Source: Monomorium pharaonis (lineage: Eukaryota; Arthropoda; Insecta; Hymenoptera; Formicidae). From it: DNA of 64,000 nucleotides. The notes beneath the pieces were generated by a model. The model had not been told where the DNA came from and made no database searches. It saw only the letters and a program-made list of their open reading frames with translations. Below are positions 25,595 through 38,467 of the stretch, piece after piece; within the stretch, counting starts at the first letter, position 1; each line of letters opens with the position of its first letter. The stretch covers positions 13,012,496 to 13,076,495 of the forward strand of contig NC_050468.1 in NCBI RefSeq assembly GCF_013373865.1. Direction: 5' to 3'. A program made the translations under genes and the position numbers.

Positions 25595-26150
25595 CGATAA
25601 ATGATGCACATAGACGCGATTTTCAGGGTCAAGAATTATTTTCTGCACCAGAAAGCAGAATCGATTGCGGGCAGTCATTCCTCATCCTTGCACGCAGTTT
25701 GCGGTTTTTGCATTTATGTGCGTGCACAGGATCATTGGATTAGGTTAATCATGCTCTAATGACACACGAGAATGTTCCAATATCTATTCCAAAGTTGTCA
25801 TATGTTACAATATCATTTTCTTTACAAAAAAGTTAGTATGAAATGTTTCTTTCTTGAATTCTTAAAGAAGTTCTAACGTTTGATGCAATATAAAATGGTC
25901 TGTATAACTATACAATATGAGAGGTAGTTATATTTGGAACAAATTTATTTAACAATATCTGGAAAACATTTATATTAATTTTTATTGTACCGTTTTAAAA
26001 ATACATATATAATTTTAAACGTGCATATTTTATATATTAGAAATGTGCAAAATCTTATTTTGTAGATATTCTCTCTTAATTTAAAATGTTTACGTATGAG
26101 ACGGAAAGTTAAAAATAAATTCTAATTATAAAATGAACATTTTTATATAG

Positions 26151-26242
26151 CACCTTTGAGAGACGTTCTACAAGGACTAGAAAACATCTATGAAGATCCT
26201 AAGGACGTATCTAGTACATCCCTTAAATAAAGTATACTGCAA
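26151..26242 (+). other. Exon-like segment with strong donor
   Basis: Lies between TTTTTATATAG and CTGCAA|GTGAGT. With one carried-in base it reads PLRDVLQGLENIYEDPKDVS and reaches a stop 15 nt before the donor. Joined in phase 0 to exon 24983 it stops after two codons (HL). It may belong to an alternative or noncoding transcript of the same locus. Confidence 0.3.
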
Positions 26243-29200
26243 GTGAGTTAAATTCATTTTGATAATTTTTTTTTAATTGATTGTACAGTTTGTGAAAAAT
26301 TTACAATATATTTTTCAATGAAAATTTCTATAATGACTCAAAAATGATTTAAACGAGCGAAACTACTCCCAAAGATAAAGAGCTTTTGATTTCTTAAAAA
26401 TATATCTTATAAATTAAATAAAATATCAAAAAAATATTTTATGTGGAAGTTTATAACAGTATCCCTATTTGATTAATTATTTTACAAAAAAAAATTTTTT
26501 TTTTATTTACTTTCTTTGTAATCTATACGAAAGATTAACTGTTACAATTCAGATTTTGATGAAACATTACAAATGTAAGGGGAGTATGTACACAAATAAA
26601 TACAAAAAATGTAGAAAATTTTATTTACAGTCTAAAAATCATTTAAAAGATGAAATTATTTTTTAAAATAAAAATATTTTTTTCAAATATATTGTATAAA
26701 CAAACCAAAACATTAAACAATTATTTATACAAAAATTTTACAATGAAAATATTCTTATTTATTAAAAAAAATGTATTTTATTCTATATTTGTATACAATA
26801 TACGTAAGAAGCTTAACCAATTTCAATTTTAATTGTAAAATAATGCATTTAGATCATGAAACAAATAATTAGATAATTGATAAATAAGAATAGAATAATT
26901 TTTTTTAAGTTTACACTTGCCAATGTTATAATATATTAAAAATATATTTTAAATGTGATTAAAATTTGCAGCTGGTGCCATACAGGAATATAGTATAGGT
27001 TTTCCAAATCGTAGAGCCAAATGTAAACGTTTTTACGTTTAATTAATCAGTTGCAAGAAACAAGGTTGGTGATATTTATGAGAAAATATATTGGCGGCAG
27101 TCGTGAGTGACACGTTTGTACAAATGAAAATAAAGTGACACGTTTATTGGACCCAGAGGAAGATCCATCTTAGGTTACATATACACATATAACATATATA
27201 CATAACAAACTGTTGATGTTTGTCGAAGAACACAATACAACGTATTCTAAAAGATAACAAAATGCATATGCTTATCATTTTACAAAAATGCAGAATCTAT
27301 TATTTAAAAATTATGTAGAAAAGATAATCTTTTATACACGGTTGTTAGTACGTGAAAAAGTATAAAGCCTGGTTTTCCACAAAAGATTCTATTTATTTAT
27401 GATCTTTATTTCACGCGAGGTGGTTATTTAATTTATTTAATTTATATAATTTGCATATTTAAAATAATAAGAATTTTAAAGTATACTATTAGACATCGTT
27501 TTAATATAAATTTATAGCCCAAAATACTGCACAATTCAATAGTAATTTTATGTTTATATTCTAGTACTTTTTAAAAATAATATTTATGTATGTATACACA
27601 AGTATATTTATGTACAAATATTTTTAATATTAAATTACAGACAAGACCTATCAAGCTTCATACATTATATTAATTTAATAAACAAGTTACCAGGGTTACT
27701 AAAAGATTTTCCATGAAATATACGTAAGAAATAATATTTCACAAAAACACTACATAATTCGCAACTTGTATGGTTAATGTTAACAAAAAAATTTCCAGAA
27801 AGGTTTGTAAGTTATAATTTAATTTTGCTCTAAATTAAAATAAATGTGCAATTAAAACAGCTTATTTGACCGTAAACTTTGTTTACGGGTCAAAATATAA
27901 GCTTATCAGCGCACTTGCAATGTTAGAGCTAATTTTAATTGTTACTATTTATCATGAGGTCACATAAAAAAATACTTGTATAATGAAGTATAAATATCTT
28001 AATAAGATATAAAAGCTAAATTATGAAGACTGCGTTTGTAACGCCTAAAATTATCAGTAATGCAATGTTTGATCTTTCTTGACGCGCAAGATTATACATT
28101 AAATGCAATGGTGATCATTTTGAACACATTTTGTAGAAATTGTTAATAAAACTGTGTATTGTAAATTTAATGAAAACTAAGAAATTAAAATTAATAAAAT
28201 AAATCCTAATTTATTAATTTATTTTAATTATATAATAATAATAACTTAATAAAAAGTTAAACTTTGAGAAAAATATAAAATGTAAAAGTATCTGAAGAAT
28301 TTATAAGCTTATATTTTAATTGTAAATAATAATTATATCGATTTATTTTCTCAATAAATTTTAACTCTTTGCATATGGGTTTTAATAACATCAATTTTAT
28401 ATAAATACTAATTTTTGTAACGTTTTATTAGAATAATCAAGAATAATAAGAAATGTGTACATTGGCATTAGTGTGAAATATTTAATAATATTTTAATCTA
28501 TTTCACTTCTTCATATCAACATATTTAACAATTCTTTCTATGTCAAAAATAATTATCTAGATTTATAATATTAATTAATATTAATTATGCATTTATTATA
28601 TGTACAAATAGAGATTTCATATAATTTCTTAATAAAAATAGCATTACACATTATATTAAAAAATGGAAAGAGATCACTTATATAGAGATCACTTTCAAAG
28701 TGCTAAAAATTTACTTTTAAATCGCTTAAACTTGACGAAAAAATTATTTTGAAACCTCTTCTTTTAAATGTTTTTTTGCAGATTTTAATTGTCTTTTTCT
28801 TTTATAAAATGACACAATGATTAATCTTGAGCTATCAAAATAATTTTTAGTATGACTTTATTACATTTAGCGTGTAAAAAATTGGAAAAAAGTTATGTTA
28901 CTTGTATTTTGTAGCAAAATCTTTTCTTTTTAATTTGAATGGGTGTAAATATTAAATTGATGTTAATTATGAATAAGCTATATTTATGGTAGAGAGAATT
29001 TTTTTTACATTTTCATACCAAAAACAATTTTATATATTGTATAATTTTTTTAATAAGAAAAATATGAACATACAGCATTGTAACCAGCTTCAATTTCTGG
29101 GTAAATTGATACATCATAGTATAAGTTGCCCGTACAGTAAACTCAATATTAAATTAACAAAAATATAAAAATAGAAATAAAAGAGCAAATAATAGATACA

Positions 29201-30007
29201 TATTTTTTAATAAAAAAAATTGTATCTGTAAAAGTTATTTTGTAAAAATTAAATAGCAAAATATTGTTACAAAAAAAAAACAAATGTTTTAAATGTAGCT
29301 TGCTTTAATATAGAAATGTTAATTATAAAGCGTTTTAATAATAATTTGAGTTATCATATTTATTGTATTTATACATTTTATATTTTAATTGCGCACCGTT
29401 ACTTTGGACTTAAAACGTAATCACATTATATAAAATGAGATTAATAATATTATAATATTAAAAACATTATTAATTTTAATAATATTGATACTAATTATAT
29501 TAACATCTATACATAGTAATATAGTATGTGTTATATTCCTCCACTTTAAAGTAATAATAAATTTATTATAGATTATTACCTCTTATTCAGGATTTGAAAG
29601 GATCTCCCTTTCTTTGTGGATGTCTTAGCCAATTAGATCACCGAAGCAAATAGCAATATTCTTCGCAATAAACAACGGTAATAGAATGCTGCATACGGCT
29701 AACAAGGACAATAATATATACATGTTATATAAAACTGTTTATTTACCCGTCTCGATTTGAATTGTGTTAAACACATACACTATCTTATATACAATTATTG
29801 TTCTTGCACGTTGTTCTTACGTTGATCAATATTTTCCTAACATGTTTATTATGAAGAAAATTAACATATGCTTCGATGATCAAACCAAGACACTTGCGCG
29901 GAATATACATTCAAGTTCAAAGTTTGACTGAAAAGTAATATTTTTCACAACAAATTCTTTACTTTAGGATAAGAGTATATACATAGACGCTAGTTTTAAT
30001 ATCAGTA
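26243..30007. other. Gene-poor AT-rich stretch
   Basis: Long AT-rich sequence with frequent homopolymers. A possible acceptor (TTTGCAG at 26965-26971) lies ahead of a small GC-richer patch. The open frames here (26469-26832, 28986-29168) are low-complexity, rich in Lys, Asn, Phe and Ile, and I reject them. Confidence 0.5.
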
Positions 30008-30300
30008 GAGAAGAAAAATGATAATATGGTTACCCATTTATATTTTATACAATAACTTTATTAATAATCAATATTTTAAATTGAAACTTGACGATTATAT
30101 TCATCAAAGTGTTATTCATTAGATTTTAGAAATGCTCAAAACTAAAAATGCTTTATGATAAACGTTGGCTATTGTGTATTGTCATATTAGCGTCACTTCA
30201 TAACGGTAGGCTGCTAAACAAATGATTTCATAAGTAATTACTAAAATTCATCCGCTAATAACGAAGATAATACAAGTGGCCATAATACCACCTTCTCCTC
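30008..30300 (+). mobile_element. TA-flanked TIR element, copy 2 (293 bp, short form)
   Basis: The left end GAGAAGAAAAATGATAATAT follows TA (30006-30007). The right end TGGCCATAATACCACCTTCT, then CCTC, precedes TA (30301-30302). The ends are inverted copies of each other. This is a deletion derivative of the family at 13340, 30321, 37735 and 52538. Confidence 0.75.
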
Positions 30301-30320
30301 TATTATTAAAATTAATCATA

Positions 30321-30930
30321 CAGAACAAGGTGGTGATATGGCCACCCATTTATATTTTAAACAATAACTTTGTTAATAATTAATGTTGTAAATTCAACGT
30401 TAACGGTTATTCATCAAAATATTGTTCATTAGATTTTAGATTCAAAGTTTATGAAATATTTATTATATTACATATTATTTATATAAATGTAACGACACTG
30501 CATAATAGGTTGAAGAGAAACAGGAATAGTTAAATGATCACCACAAAAATAAATGTATGAAATTAGTTTTGTTTAAAAAAGTCACAATATTTTGTTACAA
30601 AATTATATATTTATATAAAATAAATTGTTGGGTTAGAAAAATATTATAGTACAATCGTGAAGAAAGATAAACGTAGTAGATAGACTTACTTAATAAGGTA
30701 GGATTTTTAAGTTTATACGTAACCTTTTTTTTGTCGCGATAATAATTTATACATGTCACGAATTAATGATTAACAATAGAGCGACAATCGATTTAGCAAG
30801 AAATTTTTTTTTATATGAAGATGGTCGAAAGTGACCATATTACTAGTACGTTTAGGTGGCTATATTAACAAAATTCTATGTCATTGTTTAACTTTGTATA
30901 ATTCAAAATATAACACAAATTTTTTAAATA
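30321..30930 (+). mobile_element. TA-flanked TIR element, copy 3 (right end not found)
   Basis: Starts CAGAACAAGGTGGTGATATG after TA. Its first 200 bp closely match copy 2 (CCCATTTATATTTTAAACAA). The stretch at about 30830-30930 matches the interior of copy 4 near 38270-38345. The right terminus is unclear, and the end given is where similarity fades. Confidence 0.55.
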
Positions 30931-30990
30931 ATTTTTTTAAATTATAATATTACATAGACTCATTCTCTCTTACTCTTACAAAAATAACTC

Positions 30991-31037
30991 TACACATACA
31001 CACACGCACACACACACGCGCGCGCGCACGCACGCAC
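30991..31037. repeat. CA/CG alternating purine-pyrimidine tract
   Basis: TACACATACACACACGCACA continues into CACACACGCGCGCGCGCACG. This alternation, with a central CG run, is a classic Z-DNA-prone sequence. Confidence 0.9.
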
Positions 31038-31070
31038 AAATACATATACTTAATTAAAATGTGATGATAG

Positions 31071-33454
31071 CCGTTCACAAAATTAGTGCGACGAAAGAAC
31101 TTTTATAATCAGCTTTGCGGGAAAGAAGCTGACAACTTTGAGATCTTTGAAAGGATTTTGACATATTTGAATATCGAGTCAACATGATTTTTTTAGAAGT
31201 CGCACACAGACAGTATTTGAAATTCATTATTTAGGATTTATATAAGATTTAATAAACGTTTTAAGATTTTTAGAAAAACAGCAAGCAAAAGGAAGAAAGA
31301 ATATATATTATTGTATATTAATGTTAAATGCAAAGCACAATGGATTACAAATATAAAGAAAATTATTATTTTAAGAATATGTTTATTATTAATAAAGAAT
31401 TCTTTAAAAATCCAGCTAATTATCAAGATTTTACAATGAATACTTACATTGAGAGAGAAATGTCGAAATATTGAGAACTAAATATTTCTGGTGACATTTT
31501 TTTGATATTTATTAAATAAAAAAATTTATTTGTGATAGAAAAATATACATTTCTAGAAAATATTTTGTGAAATATGCTTCTGAAATATAATTCTTAAAAA
31601 TATACCATTCGTATATATTTCTTAATATATCTTATTAATAAAGAGATAACACCCAAATTGTAAAAATCAATTATTTATTAGAAGTATTATGAAACTTTTT
31701 TTTTGTTCTTTTGAAATAAATCATTTATTAGAAAAAAAGACTTTTTTTATGAGAAACAATATATATTTCATTAAAAAATTGTATTCCTAAGAAATAAATT
31801 AACAAAAAAAATGAAATGTAAATTTGTTTTTACAAATAAATTTTGTATAACAAATAAATAGCGAAGAAAACGTCATAAGAAGTATTTGATTCTCAATACT
31901 TTGATATTTTTCTTTTAGTGTATATGAAATAATTATAACTACAATTCAGAAATTTATGTACCGTTGGAAAACAAGAATTATTTTTTCAGGACCTAACCGT
32001 TCATCTGATTTCGCGATTTCTCGAGAGAAATACATTAAAATATTTTACTTGAGGATTATTAAAAATTTTGTTCTGGAGTCCTTGAAAGAATAAAAACCAG
32101 CAGATCTCAGCTACTTCGAACACCTGATCATCTCGCTTTTAAGTGATATTACTTTAAGATATTAACTTGTGTATATCTTGCGCTTATCGCCTGATATTAA
32201 TCTTCTTCTTCCAGTCTTCCCAGCATTTTACTGTAATGTCGAAGCTTGACGTTAATTGAAGCGCTATTGAAAAATACTTACATTTTATTTAACAAAAATT
32301 GCTAATGGTCAGAAAACATGTTTGATTTGATGGATTAAACGTTTATTACTCATTTATCTCGTCTAGATTGTTGAGCATTTAGATTATAACGAATAACGAC
32401 ATGATGAATGTTCGTTTTTTTAAAGAGCGATTTCTGACAAGTTAATTAAAGTACTATCACTTTATCCACAATAAAATAACAAATTTGCTATTTCACCAAA
32501 TTACCGTTATTTAAAAATATATAACAAGAATTAATTAAATTTATTAAAGCCTAAAATTGTGTACTTTATTTGTATACTAATTGAAATTGTTATAATTGAG
32601 GAAATAACTTGTTTTTAAATTATCGCATTTCATTGTCACAAGCAAAATTAATTTTATTAAACATGAATATACATCTCGCGGAGATGTAAACTCATTTGCT
32701 ATTTATTTTTTCAACCGTCGTTATAGTTGAGGATTACATACATTTCTACAAATGTATCAACATTTCAATTTTATTAATTAAACTACATAAATGTAAATAT
32801 AAAAGTTATGTTTATAATATTTTGTTTTCATTAAACAATATATTTACTATTTGTTCAACGTTATAGTTAAGGATCATACATATTTCTACAAATTTGTTAA
32901 ATATTTATATTTTATTGCAATTTTAAACTGTTGTTTTGTAAATAAATATAATATAAATTTTTTTAGTTACAGAGAATACAACTAAACTCTGCAGCACAAT
33001 AAAACTTTATATAATCATCTTAAATATTTAATATGTTTATATAAAAAAGCAGATTTTTGTTTCTTACATTTCTATTATCCTATTTCTTATTAAAATAATT
33101 TTTAAGTATATGATTTAAGTAGAATATTGCTACTGTATTTTTTATATTACCTTTCAAATATTTTTAATATTATATTACATATTTTTATTTTATTATATAT
33201 TTTTTATGTAACCTTTTAAATGTGCAATATTAACTGATCTGTAATGTTTTCATTATTTTTTAATTATTTAAAAAATCGTAATATATCCTTAATACGATTA
33301 CATTTTAATCTCGTTTTTTATGCTTGCAGCGACAGATATTGATGTGTGCGTTGAATTTCGCAAAGATGTGTCTAATCGCCGACGAAAACCAGCGATACGC
33401 CGCGTCTGCGCGACGTTTGCATCCCTTCCTAAGCAGAGGGAGAATACAGCCCTC
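31071..33454. other. Gene-poor AT-rich region upstream of orcokinin
   Basis: Contains two diverged direct copies, about 140 bp apart, of a segment around GTTATAGTTRAGGATYA (32713-32776 and 32853-32920). No coding exon seen. Confidence 0.4.
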
Positions 33455-33463
33455 TATATATTT
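33455..33463 (+). promoter_or_regulatory. Putative TATA box of the orcokinin gene
   Basis: TATATATTT lies 150 bp before the start codon, in a GC-elevated island (33305-33610) that stands out sharply from the flanks. It predicts transcription start near 33485-33495 and a 5' UTR of about 120 nt. A possible splice acceptor, TATGCTTGCAG, at 33319-33329 leaves open an upstream noncoding exon. Confidence 0.4.
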
Positions 33464-33611
33464 CACGGGAGCACGAGACTCGGAGCACTCCACGCGTTTT
33501 TCACGACGTGTTCGTCACAAACCTGCGGAAACCGCAGCCGATCGGTTTCTCTCTTAAGAACGAGTCCTCAGCATCCGTTGGTATCAAGCATTATTTAAAC
33601 GTCGTGGCGTA

Positions 33612-33686
33612 ATGGCACTTTCCGGTTCATCGATCGTGATCGTTTTCATTGGCGTGGCCGCTTATGCGGCGGCTGGACCTGTTCAG
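33612..33686 (+). CDS. orcokinin: Orcokinin exon 1: signal peptide
   Basis: 25 codons, ATG to CAG, ending at a GTAAAA donor in phase 0. The leader [20 protein letters not shown] is followed by AGPVQ, so cleavage is likely just before or after Gly. The ATG is the only one giving a signal peptide in frame with exon 2. Confidence 0.9.
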
Positions 33687-36600
33687 GTAAAACATATTTT
33701 TTATTTACATGTCACAGTCATAACTTTAGTTATATTTCTTTTATAAAAACTTTCACAAAAACACTTCGTTTTATTGTAAAATTTTGATTTGTTGTAAAAT
33801 TATGTTAAAAATTGTAAAGATACAAATTTATTTATAATTAATTTTATATATAAAAAAAAGATTTTTGCCTTTTAATTGTATTTTATTAATTAATTCCTTT
33901 GCTAAGTATTTAAATGGGATTTACTTCAAACCTCACAAACATGTATATTGATGCGTTCAAATTCTTAATTTAAAATATAGTTGTACTTTTATTTATGAAA
34001 GTTTCTTATACATATATGTAATTTTTTAAATTCTATTACACCAAGAGAAAAAAAATAGTTACGTTGGTATAATCATAATATTACTATAACTTATAGTCAT
34101 TTTTGGACCCAGTCATGTTTTTATAGTTATTCAAAAATATAAATTAAAATAATATAGACTATTTAAACTCTATTAAAGTTTTCATAATAATAATAACTGA
34201 TCTATGCAACTTGTGATATGGTTGCCACAATCAAAATAGAGATTTTTTAAGAATAAGTTGTAAAATAATCATTATAAGTATTTACTATGCACATATGATT
34301 ATTATTATTATATTATTATTATAATATTATATTATATTATACTATAAAAATTATATTCCTGACTATAAATATTTTATTATGCAATTATAGTCGCAAATAT
34401 CACATATTTTTTAATCAACGTATATGAGTATACATAATAGTAAAATTTTATTATTGCATATTACCATTATTAATATATTATTGAATTTTTTACCTGCTAC
34501 TACTTCGGATTCTTATTCCTACATTAAACGTTTAATAAGTAAAAATTGTCGCAACTGGAAATTTTAAATGTAATCGGTATTTTAGAGAATAAAGTGTTAT
34601 TTAATCATGTAAAAATGTAGATTATGTAAAAATATAAAAAATATTTCTTTCCAATTTTATATATGAATTTCGTATCAAACACTGGTCACATTTTGGGCGT
34701 ACATATAGATGAAGTTTTGAATCCCAATACCTTTTTATTTTGTGCCACAAAATTTGATGCATATGCGTAGGAATTGAACGTCAAAATATGAGATTTTTGC
34801 TTTTCTCGCAAACAACGATGCGTAGCGGTGCAATATTGCGAAAAGCTAAATGCACAGAGATTGAACAACCTTCACGTAAATGATATTATACTATACGAGC
34901 AATTCGTGCAAACATCGCATAAAAAAGCTTTTTGCGTCATTTTGTCAAATGTAAAATTAATAGCTTGAGGCACGGTCAAAGGAAGTCATTCATAATAAAT
35001 AAACATATGCAATTTTTGCTGCGTTATATAAATAAAATTTTTTATTGTGTCACGCGTTAAATGTGAATTGTTGAGCTTGGTAATTAAATTGTATATTACG
35101 CTTGTATGCTTTAATTTCCAACATACGTATGCAACAGGCTCGTGTTTACTCTACCGATCATTATAATTCCAAATAACGAGGCGCCACGGTCGATAGACTG
35201 TTTATTTGTCAATTTCGACAATTCTGCGTTATATGCAAAGATTGAATTTCACTCGACTCTACATACACCATTGATACGTAATTAATTTCGTTGTAACATG
35301 TCCGTCACACTAAAACAAATGTAATTGAGTGACAAAGTGCACAAGACTACACTCTGCTTTTAGTATAATTAACTCAATTGCCAAATTTATTATTTATGAA
35401 CATCATATCATTGTCTTTTAAAATTACAAGCTATGCAATTTGTTTCTAAAAATTCAATATAAATCAATTTATTAATAGGCAACACAGATGCACATGCTAT
35501 TTTTTAATCCTAACTCTAAAATTAGAAGCACTTCATAATATATAAAAAACCTACAATATAAAACTTTATAAATAATACGTTAATATTACATTAACTGTTA
35601 AAGTGCACGACGACATTTTGACACAAAGTTGCGTACACGACGCAACCAAGCTCCGAACAATCAATCGACATTGCGTAATAGAAGTAACAATAAATTTGAC
35701 TATTGATTTAATACACAGTTTTTTTTTATTTAGGAAAACAGATAACACTCGTTATTTTCTGATCTTAACTCTAAAAAAACATTTCGTAACACAAAAAGTG
35801 ATACGCTGAAAAAATGTGTAATATTTGCAATTATATAATTGCATAATAAAATAATTACAGTTACAAACATTTTTATAGTAATTGTTACTATATATTGGTA
35901 ATAATAACTAGATACTTGTAATGATGCTTATATTTGATTATTTTATGATACAACTTATTATATTAAAATCTCCAATTATAGCAATTATATCATAAATTGC
36001 ATAGATTAAATATTGTGTTAATGAGAACTTTAATATAAGGTACCTGTACCCAATATGACCATGTACCCAATTTGGCATATTGGGTAAAGGTACCTTAGTT
36101 AAAAACAGACTACAAATTTTATTTTTAAATAACTATAAAAATATGATTAGATCCAAAAATAATTTTAAATTATAGTGATATATGTATGTACGACGAGATT
36201 TACTTGCGATACGAAGTAGCGCACGCTAGGTGACTGATTTAGGACAACCAAAATCGACATCGCGTAATAAAGGCAATAATAAATTCAATTATTAATTTAA
36301 AACAAAATTTTTTAAAGAAAGAATATTATATAAAAATGTAGATCGTGCAAGAATGATATTTATTTCCAATTTCACACGAAATTTAGTATAAATATTATAA
36401 ATCATATTATTAAATCATTATTCTCGACTTATTAAACGTTATAAATTTAAACTCTAGTAAATTGATTGAACATGACCATATAAAATTAAGATAACTTACA
36501 AAATTTATAATCGCTGTTTTTTTTTTTCTAGAAATGTGGTACAGTTTAGTTAAATTCATTTAAGCATTACAGCAGCAAAAAAGAGAATCCAAAAATGACG

Positions 36601-38420
36601 CCGAATTGACATCTAAAAAATTAATTCTCAGTGTTCATTGACATATATAAAAAAAGAAAATATTTATTATGTCGGGAAGTGTTGGAAAATTTGCTAAACA
36701 ATATAATATTGTATAAAATATCTAATGCATTACGTATACGCACTGTTTTAGTTTTAGTTTTAATTTTAGTTCTTTTATTTTTGTATAATTAAAGACTTGT
36801 GTACATTCTAACATATATTTTCGCTCATTTTTAAATTTATTTTACATACAAACTTTTTGGTTTAGTTGTCTATGTTTGGTATTTTTCCAGGGAGCAAAAA
36901 AAATAGTACTTTTTTAACCTATAATATTTAAAAATTTATAATTATTTTGTAATTTTCTCATTCCGTAATGGTGTTAGCAATTTAATTATTAGAACATATA
37001 GATATTTATCATAATAATCAGTATGGAGAGAACGTCTTTTTTTAGAGACGTTATATTTTGTATAAAATTATACGAAAATTTTCTATGAATAAGTATAAAA
37101 TTCTAAAAGTAGAAATTTATAAAAATTTTTTATTTTTTCGTTGATATTTATGTCTTTGTAAAAGTATAACAGTAAGTATCACAAATTACAACATTTTAGA
37201 AAAAATCACAAAATTGATAAAAATAATATTTCATAAAAATTTAACTTAAAAAATTTGAAAAGCAACAAGATCTTAAGTAATTATAAAATATCTATTTATT
37301 TAGAATATTACAATTATTTATATATAAAAATTTATTAGAATTTATGTCTTAAAATTATAGAACTTTAAATCTAAACTTGTTTTTTCCATAAAATATTACA
37401 ACTTTTTACGTAGCAACAAAAACCAATTTGTTTTTACAACTATTGTATATTATGGCTAATTAAAATTTGTATTTAATGTTGTAAGTTGTCTACACAAGTT
37501 TTTCAAAATTTATCAATTATTGATAACTTCTTAATTCATAAAAACCAAAACTTATGTTTATGTTTTTGTAAAATGTGTGATTTGAATTATATTTATGAAA
37601 ATGTATAGTTTAATTTTTAGACTTCAAACCAAATGTTAAAAGAATTATAAAAATTTATAAAAACATTTCAATTGTGGCATTTCCTTGTAGTATACTGTAT
37701 GTAATCAGACATGAAAATGTTTAGACTATGTATAGAAAAGAAGATAGTATATGATGCTTTCTATCATTTACGTTTTATGTAATAAATTTGTTAATAATTA
37801 CTATTTTAAATTAGTGTTTTAAATTAAAAACTTAACGATTACATTTATCAAAAAGTTTTTTAATATTTTAAATGCAAAGTTATGACATACTTATTATACT
37901 AAATAACATTTATAAAAATGTAGTAATAGTGCATAATAAATTAAAAGAGAACAGAGGCTCACGTGAATAAATAAAAATAAGAACAAAAATTAAGAATTAA
38001 AAATTTTACTTTTATTCTAAAAATACAATGTTTTGTTATCAAATCTTTATTCATTCAAAATAAAGAGAAAATATTACAAAATACCTGCAAAAAGTATGTA
38101 CGTATACATAAATCTTTAGCATATAGATTACAATGCTGAGTATCCATATAATAGATGTAATGTAAATTATAGATTAATAGTAAAATTATAGATTAATAGT
38201 AAAATTATAGATTAATAGTAAAATTACAACTTATCGAATAACTATTTTGATAAAAACTTCAAAAAAAGATCATATTAGCCAAATCATTGACACATTAGTA
38301 TGCGCTAAGTTATTATTTAACTTTACATAATTTAAAATGTACAAACAAATAAAAAATTACCTAACAAAAAGACACTCATACATTTGTGTGCTAATACGCT
38401 TAAGTTTAGAAAGAATACGA

Positions 38421-38467
<47 letters not shown>

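Noticed and set aside
33305..33598. Open frames of 62-92 codons just upstream of orcokinin
   Set aside because: Three frames on two strands are open because the promoter and 5' UTR island is GC-rich. The TATA box lies inside them.
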